A stretch of 64,000 nucleotides of DNA from Nymphalis io (Eukaryota; Arthropoda; Insecta; Lepidoptera; Nymphalidae), in the NCBI RefSeq assembly GCF_905147045.1, contig NC_065918.1:16554001-16618000 (forward strand), written 5' to 3'. The position numbers and the translations under genes are program-made. Shown here piece by piece: positions 13,441-27,154 of this stretch (within the stretch, counting starts at the first letter, position 1; each line of letters starts with the position of its first letter). The notes under the pieces are model-generated. The model was not told the DNA's origin and ran no database searches. It saw only the letters and a list, made by a program, of their open reading frames with translations.

Positions 13441-16400
13441 GAACACCCATTTACTGGCTTCATTATACAAGAACGCTATTAAAAAAGGCTATAAAAACAC
13501 TTCACAAAATTAAAGTGAAAATAAAGCTTTCAATCTACATTGCATTTCACAATGTTGATTCTAACTAAACGAACCGGCGAAAAATTGATTTAACTCTTGT
13601 TCACCGTTCAAATTATATATTATAAGCCAAGATTTGTATTTCACGTATTTTATCATCTATATAATCTTGAATGGAAATTGTCGTAATAACGTTTTATATA
13701 AACGTCAAATGCTCATTTAAATATATTTCACTTGACAATTGTCCGTAAATTTAAATGTCTGCTGGAGTTTACTATAGAACCTTGAATACCTTGCCCCAGG
13801 AAGGATGCATTGAGTCGGCGCAGTCGTCAAACTTTGTGTTAAAAGTTTCGAATCTATATAGTTTATAGTTTTAATGAAACTTGTTCAATGCCTAAGCAAC
13901 TGCGGGTCCAGTTCGTCGCAAACGAGACCATGGAATGAAATAATCGAAATGGAACGTGAGAAATTCGTCGTCGGACTTATTCAATATGAATTTATTTACC
14001 TAAAATAATTCCATATTGAACGGTCGAATATTAACTACGAGTATACAAACGAGCACAACATATTTCGATTACGCTGTTCTGTAAATAACAGAACAATAGT
14101 CGAAGCTGGGAAGGAAGTGCGAGGCGTCTTATTCCTTTTCTCTGGCGCGTTTCTTGCTGGTAGCCGTCGCGAGGCCGGGGGAGATCGACGCTGATAATTG
14201 TACAAAAAAAAACAAATCTTAACACCGATTTAAAACTGCAACGGATAAATTAAAAGAATCCAACATCGCGATTGTTTTTCCCTGCGATTCTTCGCCTTCG
14301 ATCTCGCTGATAAGCCGTGTTGTGAGCGAACTTTATGTTCTCATGTCGCTACGTGTGTATTTGTGTAGGTAGTGCTTCAATCGTGTGCTTTTAATTACAA
14401 TTTAAAGTAGATTTATATTGCGCGCGCAGAATATTCTGATCGAGAAACTCACTCCGATAATAAATTTTCAAACCTTGTCTAAACATTAATTAATTTACCG
14501 TTTAGAACATATGATTAACGATGGAAAAAAAAATATCCATTCAACGAGATAGTCTTACATTATTAATATAACAGGCAAACGAGCTTAAGCTTCACAAAAG
14601 CGAATAAGTCCATGAAAAATACACGCGTAACTCGAATCAATAGTTGAAAAGTCGTTAAAAATGCAGCCACTTTCCTCGGGTCATTAAATTTCTTTTGATT
14701 TCCTATTCCGCCCAACATTCTCCCTTTGCGTTAACACCCTGAGTAGTGAAAAATTGGAGTAAGCGTGTTATAAAAGGCGGGGGAGTAGGTTCGGAACGAT
14801 AATTCACAAGAAGCGAACGTAATGTTCTCCGCTGCCTGAGCGGGACATAATCAGCCGCAAAACTAAATTTAATGCTAATAGCACTTTGTAAAATAAAACC
14901 TCGGCAGGGTTGGGCGCTTACTGGCATTATTTAAAGTGATTTTAATTATGTTGAAAGCAGATGACATCGCGTCCGACCCCTTCATTGTCCGCGCGCCGCG
15001 CCGCCGGTCGAAGACTTCCCAGCTTGTTGACATTTCGAGGTTATAATTACCGCGGTAAAACCCTTCGAGGTGTTTAATCTTTTAACGTCTCCATTATACG
15101 TAAGATTAGTTCAAACAAACCCTTTAAACGGCCATCTTCATTAAACCATAATGATAATAAAACTGTTAAACTCAAACGCGTCACCATTTCACAGAAAATC
15201 TATTACAGGTTACTTTCATTTATTTTTAACAAAACAACTGAACAAACGAATTAAAACGATACGAAACTTAGAAATTTGTAACTTCGTCATATAATAATGT
15301 CCTACGCTAGCGACTTCACTTTGAAACCGATAAAGATATAAATCATTATTTGCAGTAAATTTAAAATGGATAGGTACGACGCAACACTCTTACTGTACCC
15401 CAACGAAGCCAAGTTAAGTTCATCAAAACACTCCAGGGAAGTAATAGGTACTTACGGGAGTTTGATTAACAAAACTCTCGGTACACTGATCCAATATCAG
15501 AGGGTTACTAATAGCCGTAACGCTACACCGTCGCCTCGCTGCGTGTCGGTAGTGCCTCTAAATCCGTCGAAGCCAATAAATCACACGAAGGTAAACAGAG
15601 GGTTTTCTATGTATATTGTTACGCAGTCGATACTACAACTGTTTGTCGTCTATTCGCAACAAAAGTGATTCATGAACCGCTACTGTCATTACGAACCATA
15701 TCAGAACTTACATTTATTTGTCTAGTTATAATTTCGACTAAACTTAACTAAATAACTTTTATCTCGCTTACACTAAAGTTATATATTCGTTAAAAGAAAG
15801 AGACGAATCGTATTTTAGTTGTATCAACATTTAATAAATATGTGTTTTATTTTTCTTTTTAGTTTCATAATTACAAATAAATAACAAATAACATATTTAT
15901 CTATACAAATAAATAATATTCAAGAATCTGTTAGTAACATAAAAAGAACTTTTTTCTAAAGTTCAAAATCAAAATGAAAACATATTTTTGATTATAACCG
16001 TCTATTAGTCCGCAGTAATCTTAAAAATAGTAATTAAATTATACAGGTAAATAATTAGATTATAATGGGAAATATTCCAATCCCATTGCTTATCACATCC
16101 TGGGTCATAGCAAGTTTCGAAGTGAAAAGCGATCCGGACTGCGACAATACCGGGATGATTAAATAGCAGACGATCTGCTTCATTTTTAATTCGACTATCG
16201 GCCGCAACTATCCTCGTAAATACGGAATTTATTTACTGAATTTTAAAAACCACCGAACATCGAACTTTGAACAGCCAACGGCTTATAATAAATATAAGCC
16301 GATGCTTTCGGAGACGTTTCTTAATATTAACTCACATGTTTGCAAGTTCTTTTATTATATTTAAATACAAATATTTGATTCTTCTAATAGAAATATTAGT

Positions 16401-16944
16401 CGCTTCGCTGACCTTTAATTACACTTGTGTAAATATGTTAATTAATTAATTAAAAAACAACCTACAAAACAGACATAATTAAACAATCGCAAAATCAGTA
16501 GTAATCAATTAGTGTGGTTGTAATATGACAAAGACCCAACACACTTAAAACTTACTATAATAATATTACAAAGAGGTAAGTTTTGTATAGAACCTTTGCA
16601 TTTTATTTGACCTCAGCGCGGACATACAATATGAATTTTTGTGTTCCGTTTTTATTTTTATTGTGCTTAATATGTTAACCTAGTTGTAGACAAAATGGTC
16701 GGTTGTAAGCGCTTTCTATCTAAATTACAATAGATACACAAAACTTTGTATGTTAAATTTATACAACACCGAGAAGTCTATAGAAAAGTTTACGGAAGCA
16801 TAACTTGCTTAACAATTTTATGTTTAAAAACATTAGAAATATAAAGATTGAATAAAAAAATAAGCTATAAATAAAGACCTCCTCCTCCGTCTCCTTTTTG
16901 AGAAAGCGCTTTTACAATGCGGGTTAGTGGATATATATGCTATA
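13441..16944. other. Less AT-rich stretch, no gene recognised
   Basis: 13740-15680 has more GC than its surroundings, a CpG patch at 14985-15010 and three frames of 64-100 codons (14031-14225 minus, 14703-14927 minus, 15366-15668 plus) that I do not recognise. Few repeats. Could be regulatory or hold weakly coding exons. Confidence 0.35.
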
Positions 16945-17016
16945 TTGTCATGCAACACATGCAGGTCACCTCATAACGTTTTCTTTCATCGCCTGCCACG
17001 AGATGACACAATAATT
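16945..17016 (-). mobile_element. Old family M fragment beside the young copy
   Basis: ACACATGCAGGTCACCTCAT and CCACGAGATGACACAATAAT match the body of family M. The fresh copy at 17029 landed right at its edge, so two copies of the same family and strand lie together. Confidence 0.55.
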
Positions 17017-17028
17017 AGCGAAACAAAA

Positions 17029-17360
17029 CCGTAACCGTACCGTAACAGCCTGTGAATGTCCCACTGCTGGGCTAAAGGCCTCCTCTCCTCTTTTTGAGGA
17101 GAAGGTTTGGAGCTTATTCCACCACGCTGCTCCAATGCGGGTTGGTGGAATACACATGTGGCAGAATTTCAGTGAAATTAGACACATGCAGGTTTCCTCA
17201 CGATGTTTTCCTTCACCGTAAAGCACGAGATGAATTATAATCACAAATTAAGCACATGAAAATTCAGTGGTGCTTGCCCGGGTTTAAACCCACGATCATC
17301 GGTTAAGATTCACATGTTCTTACCACTGGGCCATCTCGGCTTTTTTTTTGCGAATGCGAA
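17029..17360 (-). mobile_element. Family M: Metulj-like tRNA-derived SINE, full-length copy
   Basis: On the minus strand it starts GCCGAGATGGCCCAGTGG, with a pol III box A-like TGGCCCAGTGG and box B-like GGTTTAAACCC within the first 75 bases. A conserved body follows (GTGAAGGAAAACATCGTGAG, ...CCAACCCGCATTGGAGCAG...) and it ends CAGCAGTGGGACATTCACAG with a short TACGG-rich tail. AGCGAAACAAAA flanks it exactly (17017-17028, 17361-17372). The family name is from memory of nymphalid SINEs. Confidence 0.85.
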
Positions 17361-17515
17361 AGCGAAACAAAAACTCAGTACTAACTTGAACTCTCAATCT
17401 TCTGTTAAAATTCATGTTTTAAAACAACTCGGATCTCTTAGAGCGATACGAAATGTATTAAGTTTAACAATATGGAGAACAATATTAAGGGTATCTTAAT
17501 ATAAATTCATATATA

Positions 17516-17810
17516 TTTTTTTTTTTATAGAATAGGAAGGCGGACGAGCATATGGGCCACCTGATGGTAAGTGGTCACCAACGCTCTTAGACATTGGCAT
17601 TGTAAGAAATGTCAACCATCGCTTACATATCCAATGCGCCACCAACCTTGGGAACTAAGATTTTATGTCCCTTGTGCCTGTAATTACACTGGCTCACTCA
17701 CCCTTCAAACCCGAACACAACAATATCAAGTATTGCTGTTTTGCGGTAGAATATCTGATGAGTGGGTGGTACCTACCCAGACGAGCTTGCACAAAGCCCT
17801 ACCACCAGTA
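17516..17810 (-). mobile_element. Family A non-autonomous retroelement, left arm of an inverted pair
   Basis: On the minus strand it runs TACTGGTGGTAGGGCTTTGT, ...GGGTGAGTGAGCCAGTGTAA, ...CTTACCATCAGGTGGCCCAT, ...CCTTCCTATTCTAT, then A-rich. The A tail suggests RNA-mediated copying; no clear pol III boxes seen. A diverged duplication ATNCATANATAT may flank it. Its frames are translated echoes of the repeat and code for nothing. Confidence 0.85.
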
Positions 17811-17882
17811 TACATAGATATCTAATGCACACTATTGCATGCATAAATTGTACATCGTTACAATGTTGTTTTAATTTCATTT

Positions 17883-18190
17883 ACTGGTGGTAGAGCTTTG
17901 TGCAAGCTCGTCTGGATAGGTACTACCCACTCATCAGATATTCTACCGCAAAACAGCAGTACTTGGTATTGTTGTGTTCCGGTTTGAAGGGTGAGTGAGC
18001 CAGTGTAATTACAGGCACAAGGGACATAACATCTTAGTTCCCAAGGTAATACATCTCCAATGCGCTGGTGGCGCATTGGTGATGTATGCGATCGTTAACA
18101 TTTCTTACAATGCCAATATCTATGGGCGTTGGTGACCACTTACCATCAGGTGGCCCATATGCTCGTCCGCCTTCCTATTCTATAAAAAAA
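17883..18190 (+). mobile_element. Family A element, right arm of the inverted pair
   Basis: Same element in the opposite direction, ACTGGTGGTAGAGCTTTGTG to CCTTCCTATTCTATAAAAAA. A likely target duplication is TTCATTTACT/CTCATTTACT at its two ends, partly shared with the element. The 17811-17882 gap is unrelated AT-rich DNA. Confidence 0.85.
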
Positions 18191-19007
18191 TATCTCATTT
18201 ACTTTGTGTATTAATTTTCGCAGTATATTATAAACTAATAACAACTACACATTATTCAATGAAGTGAACATTTATTAATTATGTATCAACAATGTTTTCT
18301 GTCACTCGCTGAGCGATTGAACGACATTAAATCATCACGCCGACCGCTTCAATTAGAAATTTGAAATTGGAATAATCACTATTCATGACATCACAAGTGT
18401 GAATTTTGATGAATATCTATAGTAGTATTAATTAACAATTTAGTTTTTATAATATTTGTTTGGTTTTAACCGGTAATATCAGAAATATATTTAATGTAAT
18501 TCCATTGTTACTTTGATATATCATAGCGCACGAAGTCACAATATCCATGCAGTGTGATGAAAAGCGTCTCGTGAATGAATCCCGTGTAACATGACTGACC
18601 AACATAATAATCTCGAAGGGTACAATAGTTGTCGCCTGTGATGGAAGTTCGAGTATATTTGCTCTGTGTGTTTAATCAGGGATCCCGTGATGATCCATGT
18701 GCTGTGATAAATCGCACGAATACAAACAGGAGTTATTTACAAGGACCGTCACGAAACGTGTCATCGCGCTGTTTATTATGACAAACAAACTTGACGTCAG
18801 TCAAATGTCGAGAAGTCGGTTACTATCGAACGATAAAATTACTTTCACCTACCGAACATTAGAAATTTCCTGATATTAATACTATTCAAATATGAAAAGT
18901 AAATACAAAAAAGTCGCGTACTTAACAATACATTTAATATATTATTTACCTCTTTTTATAGTATTTTTGGATAATGCAATATTCACCCAGTATGGTGATG
19001 GTCCACT

Positions 19008-19150
19008 TCATTGGTATATTCCTGCAGAATTTCATACGACACACGGGGGTTTTATAACAATGTTTTCTTCCAATATCAAATTAAGCTCATGAAAACTCAG
19101 TATTCAGATTTAAAATCGTTATCTTCGATTAAGATTCATATGGTCTAGAT
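19008..19150 (-). mobile_element. Family M fragment, decayed
   Basis: CAGAATTTCATACGACACAC, AATGTTTTCTTCCAATATCA and GATTAAGATTCATATGGTCT follow family order on the minus strand. Confidence 0.5.
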
Positions 19151-19624
19151 ACTGCTTCATCACCGATTCTATATATTTTGAATTTAGAATAAAACAAACC
19201 TTGATTATTTCTTTATGATTTGTGTTAATAGTATTTTTATTTATAAATGCAATCGTAAAATATAACGTCTTCCGTATATCGAGCAGTTGGTATTCCCAGT
19301 CGAGAAGCAAATATCGGACATGATCCGTCAATGTGCCCTCAATTGACATCTCGTCGATCGATAGACCATTGAACCGTTTTGACAAATCATAATCGGAATT
19401 TTTATTTTGATTGGTGCGTGTCAAATGTTAAATAGCAATCGTAGTCGTGAAATCGAACACTCAAAAAACTTCAAAAACGGAAATTGTTTTGATCTTAGTT
19501 CGTTTTTCGTTCAAAGGTTAGGTTGAATTAAAATTAGATCTAGATTTACTTTCAAGAATGTGCTAGGACCAACGTTGAACTGTATAACGCAACAGTACTA
19601 TTGTTATGGAATAGAGGTTAACAG

Positions 19625-19745
19625 TAGGGCCTTGTGTAGGCCCTCAAACAATGTATTGTAACAGTGGAACGGTTTGTAGGATCAGTGAGCCAGCGCACAT
19701 TACAGGCACAAGTGTTATAACAGCTCCCGTGCTACAAAATACTTC
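19625..19745 (+). mobile_element. Family A fragment
   Basis: GTAGGGCCTTGTGTAGGCCC, GTGAGCCAGCGCACATTACA and GGCACAAGTGTTATAACAG; the tail part is lost. Confidence 0.45.
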
Positions 19746-21337
19746 CGGATGCAAAAATACGCTCGTCTACTTAAAAAAACATACTGTATTTGCTAAAACG
19801 ACAACTAATATCAGATCCTGTAAGAAAACCACGTAACAACAATCCTGGACTGAACCACTGTACTTGCGATAATAACTAAATACCTGAATGTATTACTTTT
19901 TAAGCTATAAACGAACAATGCTCTGATTCTATACCAACGATACCTATCTATACCTATTTATACAGCATAATGAATATCAAAAGCTTGCCTATTTTTACAT
20001 TTTCGTGGCGTCGCAGCGGGACCAGTCGTTAGTTGCTCATTATTGCCGTGACAATGGAGGCGGTGCGCAGTTAGGCATTAGAAAGGCAGGGCGTTCACTA
20101 ATGACGTCTCGTACGCCTGAGCTGAGGACACACTGCAAATCTGATACCTTATTTTATGGAGACATAAATTAACAGTGAACTAATTAAAAATATGAAAGAA
20201 ATGGTCAGGTGACCTATTATGGACTTGGCAGAATATTCATTGACCCTTACACTGTTATTTTAATTAGAAAATCTGGAACACGTTTAAGAATTGTTTACCA
20301 AAGTCAATGAGTTTTAAAATAATTCTATGATCACAATAATTATTAAATGAAACTAACTTGTTAAATGCATAATTAAACCTTTATTTTAAATAACAACCAA
20401 ACGGACTAAAGTAAGATACAATAAAAATGAACACGTCTCCTTACGATATTATAATATCATACAAATATATAAAATTGAACCGTGTGCACCCCTCCCAAGT
20501 AGATCCAGCGCATTTTTACCAAATAACTCTTTGTTCGTGAGCGTTCAGTTATTTTACCTTCTTAAATGTTTCACAACGCGTGTATATGTGGAAATTAAAA
20601 TTAATTAGTCAAACCTCAATACGAACTTTGTGTAGCTAATGTTTCACACATTGTAACTATGACGAGATTAAAAAAAAACACTAATGTGTTGCCATGTGCT
20701 TGTTTTAAAATATAACATTTCGGTAATTAGTTTATTACTGAAAATATTTATATTTCCTGTCCGATTCAAGTAAAAAAAAGTTGTATAATTAGTGATTTGG
20801 AAGTCAAACTTTAATAATAAAATGTTTTTTCTTATGTTTATTAACAAATGTTATAAATAATTATCGTTTTATTTAGGACTCCTTGACCATAAATTATTTA
20901 ATTTGTTTTATTGACCTTGGTACATTTAAGAGTACAACATTGAACTGAAAATAAAAAATAATTTATGGAAGTGATAATTGTAGATTATATTTTTCAAAGT
21001 CAACAAAATAATTTACAATGCCTCAAGACTGAAGTTAGCCTCTCCGGGTAATATAATACGTGTAATATATACTATAACGAAAAACTTACGCTAATTACGT
21101 TTTTGACAATGTGCATTGCTCATTTGCATATTGTTTGAATGGGTGTTTAGTTAACTACTGATTTTATACTTATTGTAAAAGTAGGAGAAAACTAACATTG
21201 TTTTACTATACAAACAACATTTATAGGTGAAGCGGAAAATTGCTATTTTCTCTATCGAACTAATTAAACGATGAATACGAATAAAGAATTTAAAACAATA
21301 TAGTATACTAACCGCACACAAAAATATGGGTTAGCTT

Positions 21338-21495
21338 TAGGGCTTTGTGTAATCTTGGTAGGTGCCAACAACTTTTCACATATTTGTATTATATTTTGGT
21401 AGGGGTAGTCAATATTTCTTACAGAGCCAAAGACTATGGGCGATGGTGACCAATTACGATCACGTGGCACAAATGCCAGTCTTGCCCTTTAAAAA
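21338..21495 (+). mobile_element. Family A fragment
   Basis: AGGGCTTTGTGTAATCTTGG, CAATATTTCTTACAGAGCC, GGGCGATGGTGACCAATTAC and CACGTGGCAC follow family order. Confidence 0.5.
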
Positions 21496-24400
21496 ACTTG
21501 CCCCGACACTAACCTCTCAAAATGTTTGCATGGCAAGTAAACGTGCAAGCTTACAAACTGTCAAATTTATAATATACCTAGCTATTTGGCCGCGGTTTTA
21601 TTGCAGTTCAATTTAGATTATACATTACTGTGATATCAACGTCCATTTACTCCTCCGATGTTTATTATTGAAGCACAAAGTTATGTAGCCTATAAACTTT
21701 CTGTCTAACGCAATAAGAATTAATCAATTTGGACTGCTAGTTTGTTAAATTAGTGCGTTCAACGATACCAAACGTTCACTTTTATAAATATAATTCTATA
21801 CATATATACATTATTGGAACTGAAAAACCATTTTTTAACATATAAAATAAATTTAAAGTATACAAAGTTTTCTAGGAGGATCACATTTGAATTGTCACCT
21901 TACAAATCTGTCATGTTAGTTGTCAGTTTTTCTACCGGTTTTAAAAGCGATATTACAACCGGCAAGAAACTCAATAGATACGTGACATACTCGTCGTCTT
22001 AGATCATTTATTCATAGATTGTAAATAGCATGCGTGAATGTCAATGTCACTAGCACCTTTGTTTTTTTTTAATAATAATATGATTTACAAAAAAAAGACT
22101 TTTAATACAGCGAGCAAAATATATAGTTTTGTACCTTATAATAAAACTCACAGCCAATATCGTATTTTTTATTACAACCTTATTTAAAATTATGTTCATT
22201 TTATGATTTCAAAAATAATTATTATTTAACATATGAAAAAAACTGTTTAATAATTGGACGAACTTAAAAAAACGAATAAATTCATATTCTAAAGCAAACA
22301 CATCAAGTTTAACAAACCGTTGCACAGTACTGATTTCACATTGCAGATTATATTTTTAGAGTTACATAAATAAACATTTTATTATACAAGGTTGTATTGT
22401 ATCTATAAGTCATTTAATATATGTCAGCTTTTTATATAGCAAAATATCATTAGAATAACAATATGAATCATTAACATATTACCACCGAGCATATTAATAA
22501 AAAAAAATAAACGTAAACTTTGACTAAGGCTTGAAACTATAAGTTCCAGCAACTTATAATTTTATCTAATTATTTATAACAATAAAATGACAGTTAATAT
22601 GACAAACCTTATTTTTCAGATAATTAAGTATAAAAAAAAAGTTAAGCAATTGTTAAGCACATGTTATAAATTCATAACAGAAACCGATACATGATGATTA
22701 ATTAAAAATAATTACTAGTTTAGACGTACATACTTTTAAACAATTGTTTTGTGGTAACAAATTATAACGCAAAAAAATACAGGAAAAATATACAAAAGAT
22801 TTTTGAAGACCGATTAAATCTTCATAGCAAAATAATTTTGTACCAATTAAAAACATAATTATAACTACTTACATAATTATAACTATACACACCGAAAGTG
22901 ATCATAAATTGTATAAAATTTTCACCTCTATTAATATCTAAACTCTTGTAATTATAACTTAAAACGTTGGAATCAATTCGTTTTTATTTAAAAAGTTAAA
23001 TTTAAATAATTTTAAAACTGATAACGCCATCTGTTGACAAACGGAGGACTTAAAAGTCGAATGCATTTCGTCTCGAGTGGCAACCGGTGGGATGTGTTAA
23101 ATGCAACAGCCTTGGTTGGTCCAATATTGACACAAAATCCCATAATATAACCGCCATGCACACAATAGATTTATAAGATAAACACAGAGTAAAATGACTG
23201 TAAATAGGATCGACAACATTTTAATATAATATGGCCGTGTTTACTTGGGCGGTTCTCTGTTATGCATACACGCGTTAATGCTGTATACCGTGAAATCATT
23301 GTTTTTTGTTGGAGATTAAATATGAATAAAGGGACAAAGGAGAGAATACCGTGTTTTTTCAACGCAGGATTAGTGAGACTGTGAGATTTTTGCATCGCTG
23401 GCTTTAAAAGTCACCTGCATTATATTTATGTAACTTAAGGATTTTGTATCTAATTATTTTAATTACGATTTTAATACAAAAAAATACATCTGTTTACGTT
23501 TTTGTTACTTAATATGTTTACAAAAATTCAACATTAGGTAATTACGTAGTCATGTTGACAGTAAAAAGCTCATAAAACTCTTATCAACAATAACGCAAAA
23601 AAAAAATCGATAAAAATTTAAATGTTTTTATACTTACTTACTAGTAAACACTTAATATTTTATTTATTCAACCGCAACAATTATCGTTATAAAATAACAA
23701 ATCAAAATTGAACATTCATTCATTGATTCATTCATTCAATGTACACAGCATTCACTCCGAGTCCATTTCGCATGGGTATTTAATCTGTCAGCGTTTTACA
23801 TAAAATGGCGTGTATGAATGGTATCGAATTTTGTATACGCACCTGAGTAAACTTCGGGCATCGTTCAAAAGGATTTTAACAGTTTCTATTTACAGATTAC
23901 TATTGACAAACAGACGTAGGTAATTTTGTATAGATAAAACCACTTGTAACAGAAAAGGATAAGATATTAACATGAGCGTTCTGGTTTAAAAACTTATCGC
24001 TCCAAGTGAGGGTTAACATTTTGATGTGCGCTTCAAGAAAAGATGAAAGAAGGATTTATATTTATTTAATTTTATGAACGTTTATTATTGTTAAAAATCC
24101 TAAGATATCAATAAAAATGTTTTTGATTATTCCTAAAACTTATATACCGTACATACATAAAAAATTCAAATTTATTTAAATGTTCTAATAAAAGTTAATT
24201 AATAAATTAATGGCCTTATACACAAACGCAACCGGTGGTCTTGCATTCTTATGCTCGTATTTGGAATTTATCTAGCGAATTTATTGCTTGACAACGCATC
24301 CAAGAAGTGTAATGGACAATTATGAATGAATGAAATTATAGAGTGACAAAGAGTACTTTAAAAATATGAAGTTCTGACAATTTCAAGTTAAATGATAATT

Positions 24401-26167
24401 AATAAATATCGGATCTGTTGTTATGAATATTTTCAATATAGATCGCCCTAACTTGTGTCACCGACTGCATGACGTAACGAAAATGTTGTATAGTGGACAT
24501 GGAAGATAAAGTCTCATGATCCAATTTGGAGTATCATTTTGTCCAGATCTCAGTTGGTAATAAATTAATTGTTTTTTTAATTACTTTTTTTATAATTTTT
24601 TACCGTTCAAATGACGTCCAAGCCATGTACGCCATTACTATTTATTAAAATCACAGGCAAAAACACAAATAATGTCTCAGGTCTTAATAGAGACTAGTAT
24701 CAATCGTGTCGAAATTCGATTTTGTTTTGTGCCCATCTATGGCAGTGTCTTTACCTCATATGAGTTTATTCACCTTCTCTCATAACAAATATATATTATT
24801 TTACAATAAATGTCTATGAAAATAACAAATCAATGTCGGTACATAAAATTGCTTTATATATGTATACATATGAATGGACGAGACCTTTTCAACGACAAAG
24901 GTTACACATGATTAGTTATTCAGTTTCATCACCATAATCTCTGTGGTGTTTCCATAATAAAACGTTTTGTACGTAAAACTATTGAACATAAAACTCGTAT
25001 TAAATTAACTTGTATTTTCTCTTAACCCCCATTTGCCATCCCCTGGAACCGGGCCCAGAAATAGCTGAAGATCAAATCAAAAAAGATCTAAAATTATAAA
25101 ATAAAATTATGTAGAAAATATAATAGATTGGCTTTAGTATTCATTTAATTCATACGTTTAATTCATTCATTTAATTCATGTGTTAGTAATATAAAATATG
25201 ATTGATGTAAAGGTAATAAGTACTAAGTTTCTTTTCGATAGAATATACATTCCGTATCGATGATATCACATGAATCTTGTAAGATAATGATTCAATTATA
25301 CTTGTAGTATAAGTAGACTCACTACTTGAATAAAGTATATTTTGATTATAGTTAATGAAATGAAACATATATAAACAATAGGAAGTTCACATTTAATTAT
25401 GTTACCGTATACACGTACATACTGAAGTAACTCTAACGACGATGGTATTCCTTTGATTTGCCGCCGCGCCGTGATCGAAAACAGTCTGAAGGACGCTTCG
25501 TATTTCTTGTGAACTCCACTGACTATTAGACTCAAAACAAATTATAACGTGTTCTATTTCGAAGTCGCCATGTTGAAAACACTAAGGAACCGGTGACAAT
25601 AATTCGTCTGTTTCTACTTGTCGGTTTCACAATAGAAGAGGTAAGGGGGTCTTGTTAAAATCAATGCCTCGTATGCACGCCGCGTACTGACGGGGTAACT
25701 TTTGCACACTAATAAACCTCCCTTATAGGGTGGTTCCTTAGAGGGGAGTAAACACTCGTCGGCTCATACAAATCAATTTACGTTATATTATATCTTAAGG
25801 GATCTCGTGATGTTACGTATTAACAACTTCGATATTAACAAACATTTTGATATTGTTTCGTATAGTTAACTTTCCATACGTTTTTGTTCTTAATCATTTC
25901 GAACGAATGAATTTAAAGTAATGAGCTTGATATTGTGTACTTGTGTTCTATTAAAACATACTTGAGACATTATATTTAATAGAATATAAAGCAATGCTCT
26001 AAATACATATATATACAAAATCAAACGTCAATAATATGTAAGCTGAACATATGTACATAGAGAATAGCAGTAATAGTCTTTACAGATTCAAAAACTTAAA
26101 CCAGACATAGCTAGCTAGCGCAGACTCACCTCGTTGATCGGCCAACTTATATTTATTCTACTTAGTA
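21496..26167. other. AT-rich; one GC-richer frame
   Basis: 25404-25535 on the minus strand reads VHKKYEASFRLFSITARRQ and is followed by a GTATGT donor-like site. It may be an old element or exon; not recognised. ATTC/ATTG short repeats lie near 23715-23745. Confidence 0.35.
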
Positions 26168-26290
26168 TTACAGGCACAAGATACATAACATATAAGTTAC
26201 CATATTGAAAGACCCCGTGTAGTGTCACTAACCCATGGTAGTAACCTTCAAACGATACATCTGCATTTCGCCTTCCTTCTAAATAAATAA
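26168..26290 (+). mobile_element. Family A fragment
   Basis: ATTACAGGCACAAGATACAT and CGCCTTCCTTCTAAATAAAT; the rest is decayed. Confidence 0.4.
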
Positions 26291-27111
26291 AAGTATTATT
26301 ATTTTTTTAATTTCTCTTTCTTCATCATAACTCCTATTCTCATATATTAGATATATATTACTTTTATTACAGCGTAGTAAAGTAAGTATCACATTTTGTA
26401 CTGATACAATAACGTAATCATAATTAAGAATATATGATAATAATAAAGTAAAGTGTGCATCGTGGACCTCCAATATGAAATATTTAAAGTAGGAACGTAT
26501 TAATATTTTACTACCAAATACTAAATACAAAAAAAAGAAAGGATACAAAATTGATCCTTGCGAAACGGCCTCTTTTAGCACAGCCGCAGATTTATTCTAT
26601 CTGTAAAAACTTGTTGTATTCTTTGGCTTCGGTATAAAACTATAACTTCCCTTTAACACCAAAGTGTCTAAATTTATTTACAACTGTTTCGTGTGACACA
26701 CTATCGAATGCTTCAGAAAAAACAGAGAAACACCAAAAGCATTCTGTGTTGAACGCCATGATGGATCGACATCGCCGGCTGAGTGGCATCAAAATTGGTT
26801 CACATGTTGGGGGTTCGTGTCAAAAATGAAATCATAACTTCTAAACAAAACGAATAAAGAACTAAATACAAATATTTTAAAGTACATGGTACAATAAAGC
26901 CTTTGTAGTAAGCCATAATAATAATAAACTAACTTTATGTTTTCATGTTAATGTCGTAGTAAATAGAATTAAACTTTAGATAATAATTTCCATTCAACAC
27001 GATTCGAATATGAGTGAATGAATGAATGGTTTCATGTTAATATAGAGCGGAACAAAATCTCAACCACCGGGTTCTCAAAGGCCGAAGAACGTAGCAAGCG
27101 TCGACATTCTA

Positions 27112-27154
27112 ACATGTGTAGGGGGAGCGTCGCGACGCCAGGGCGTACACATGT
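27112..27154. repeat. Compound palindrome, GC-rich core
   Basis: ACATGTGTA (27112-27120) pairs with TACACATGT (27146-27154). Between them GCGTCGCGACGC (27127-27138) is itself a perfect 12-base palindrome. Confidence 0.8.

Larger units (their letters stand above)
18191..21337. other. Intergenic, repeat fragments only
   Basis: Besides the family M and A pieces listed, no coding or RNA signal seen. 19119-19424 (minus) is a 101-codon frame without recognisable features. Confidence 0.45.

Noticed and set aside
15366..15668. 100-codon plus-strand frame
   Set aside because: No recognisable domain, hydrophobic segment or splice context; kept only as a note in the region entry.
17571..18076. Open frames reading [13 protein letters not shown] and [18 protein letters not shown], seen again at 51065-51274
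   Set aside because: They are chance translations of the antisense strand of family A elements; the same peptide appears wherever the repeat does.
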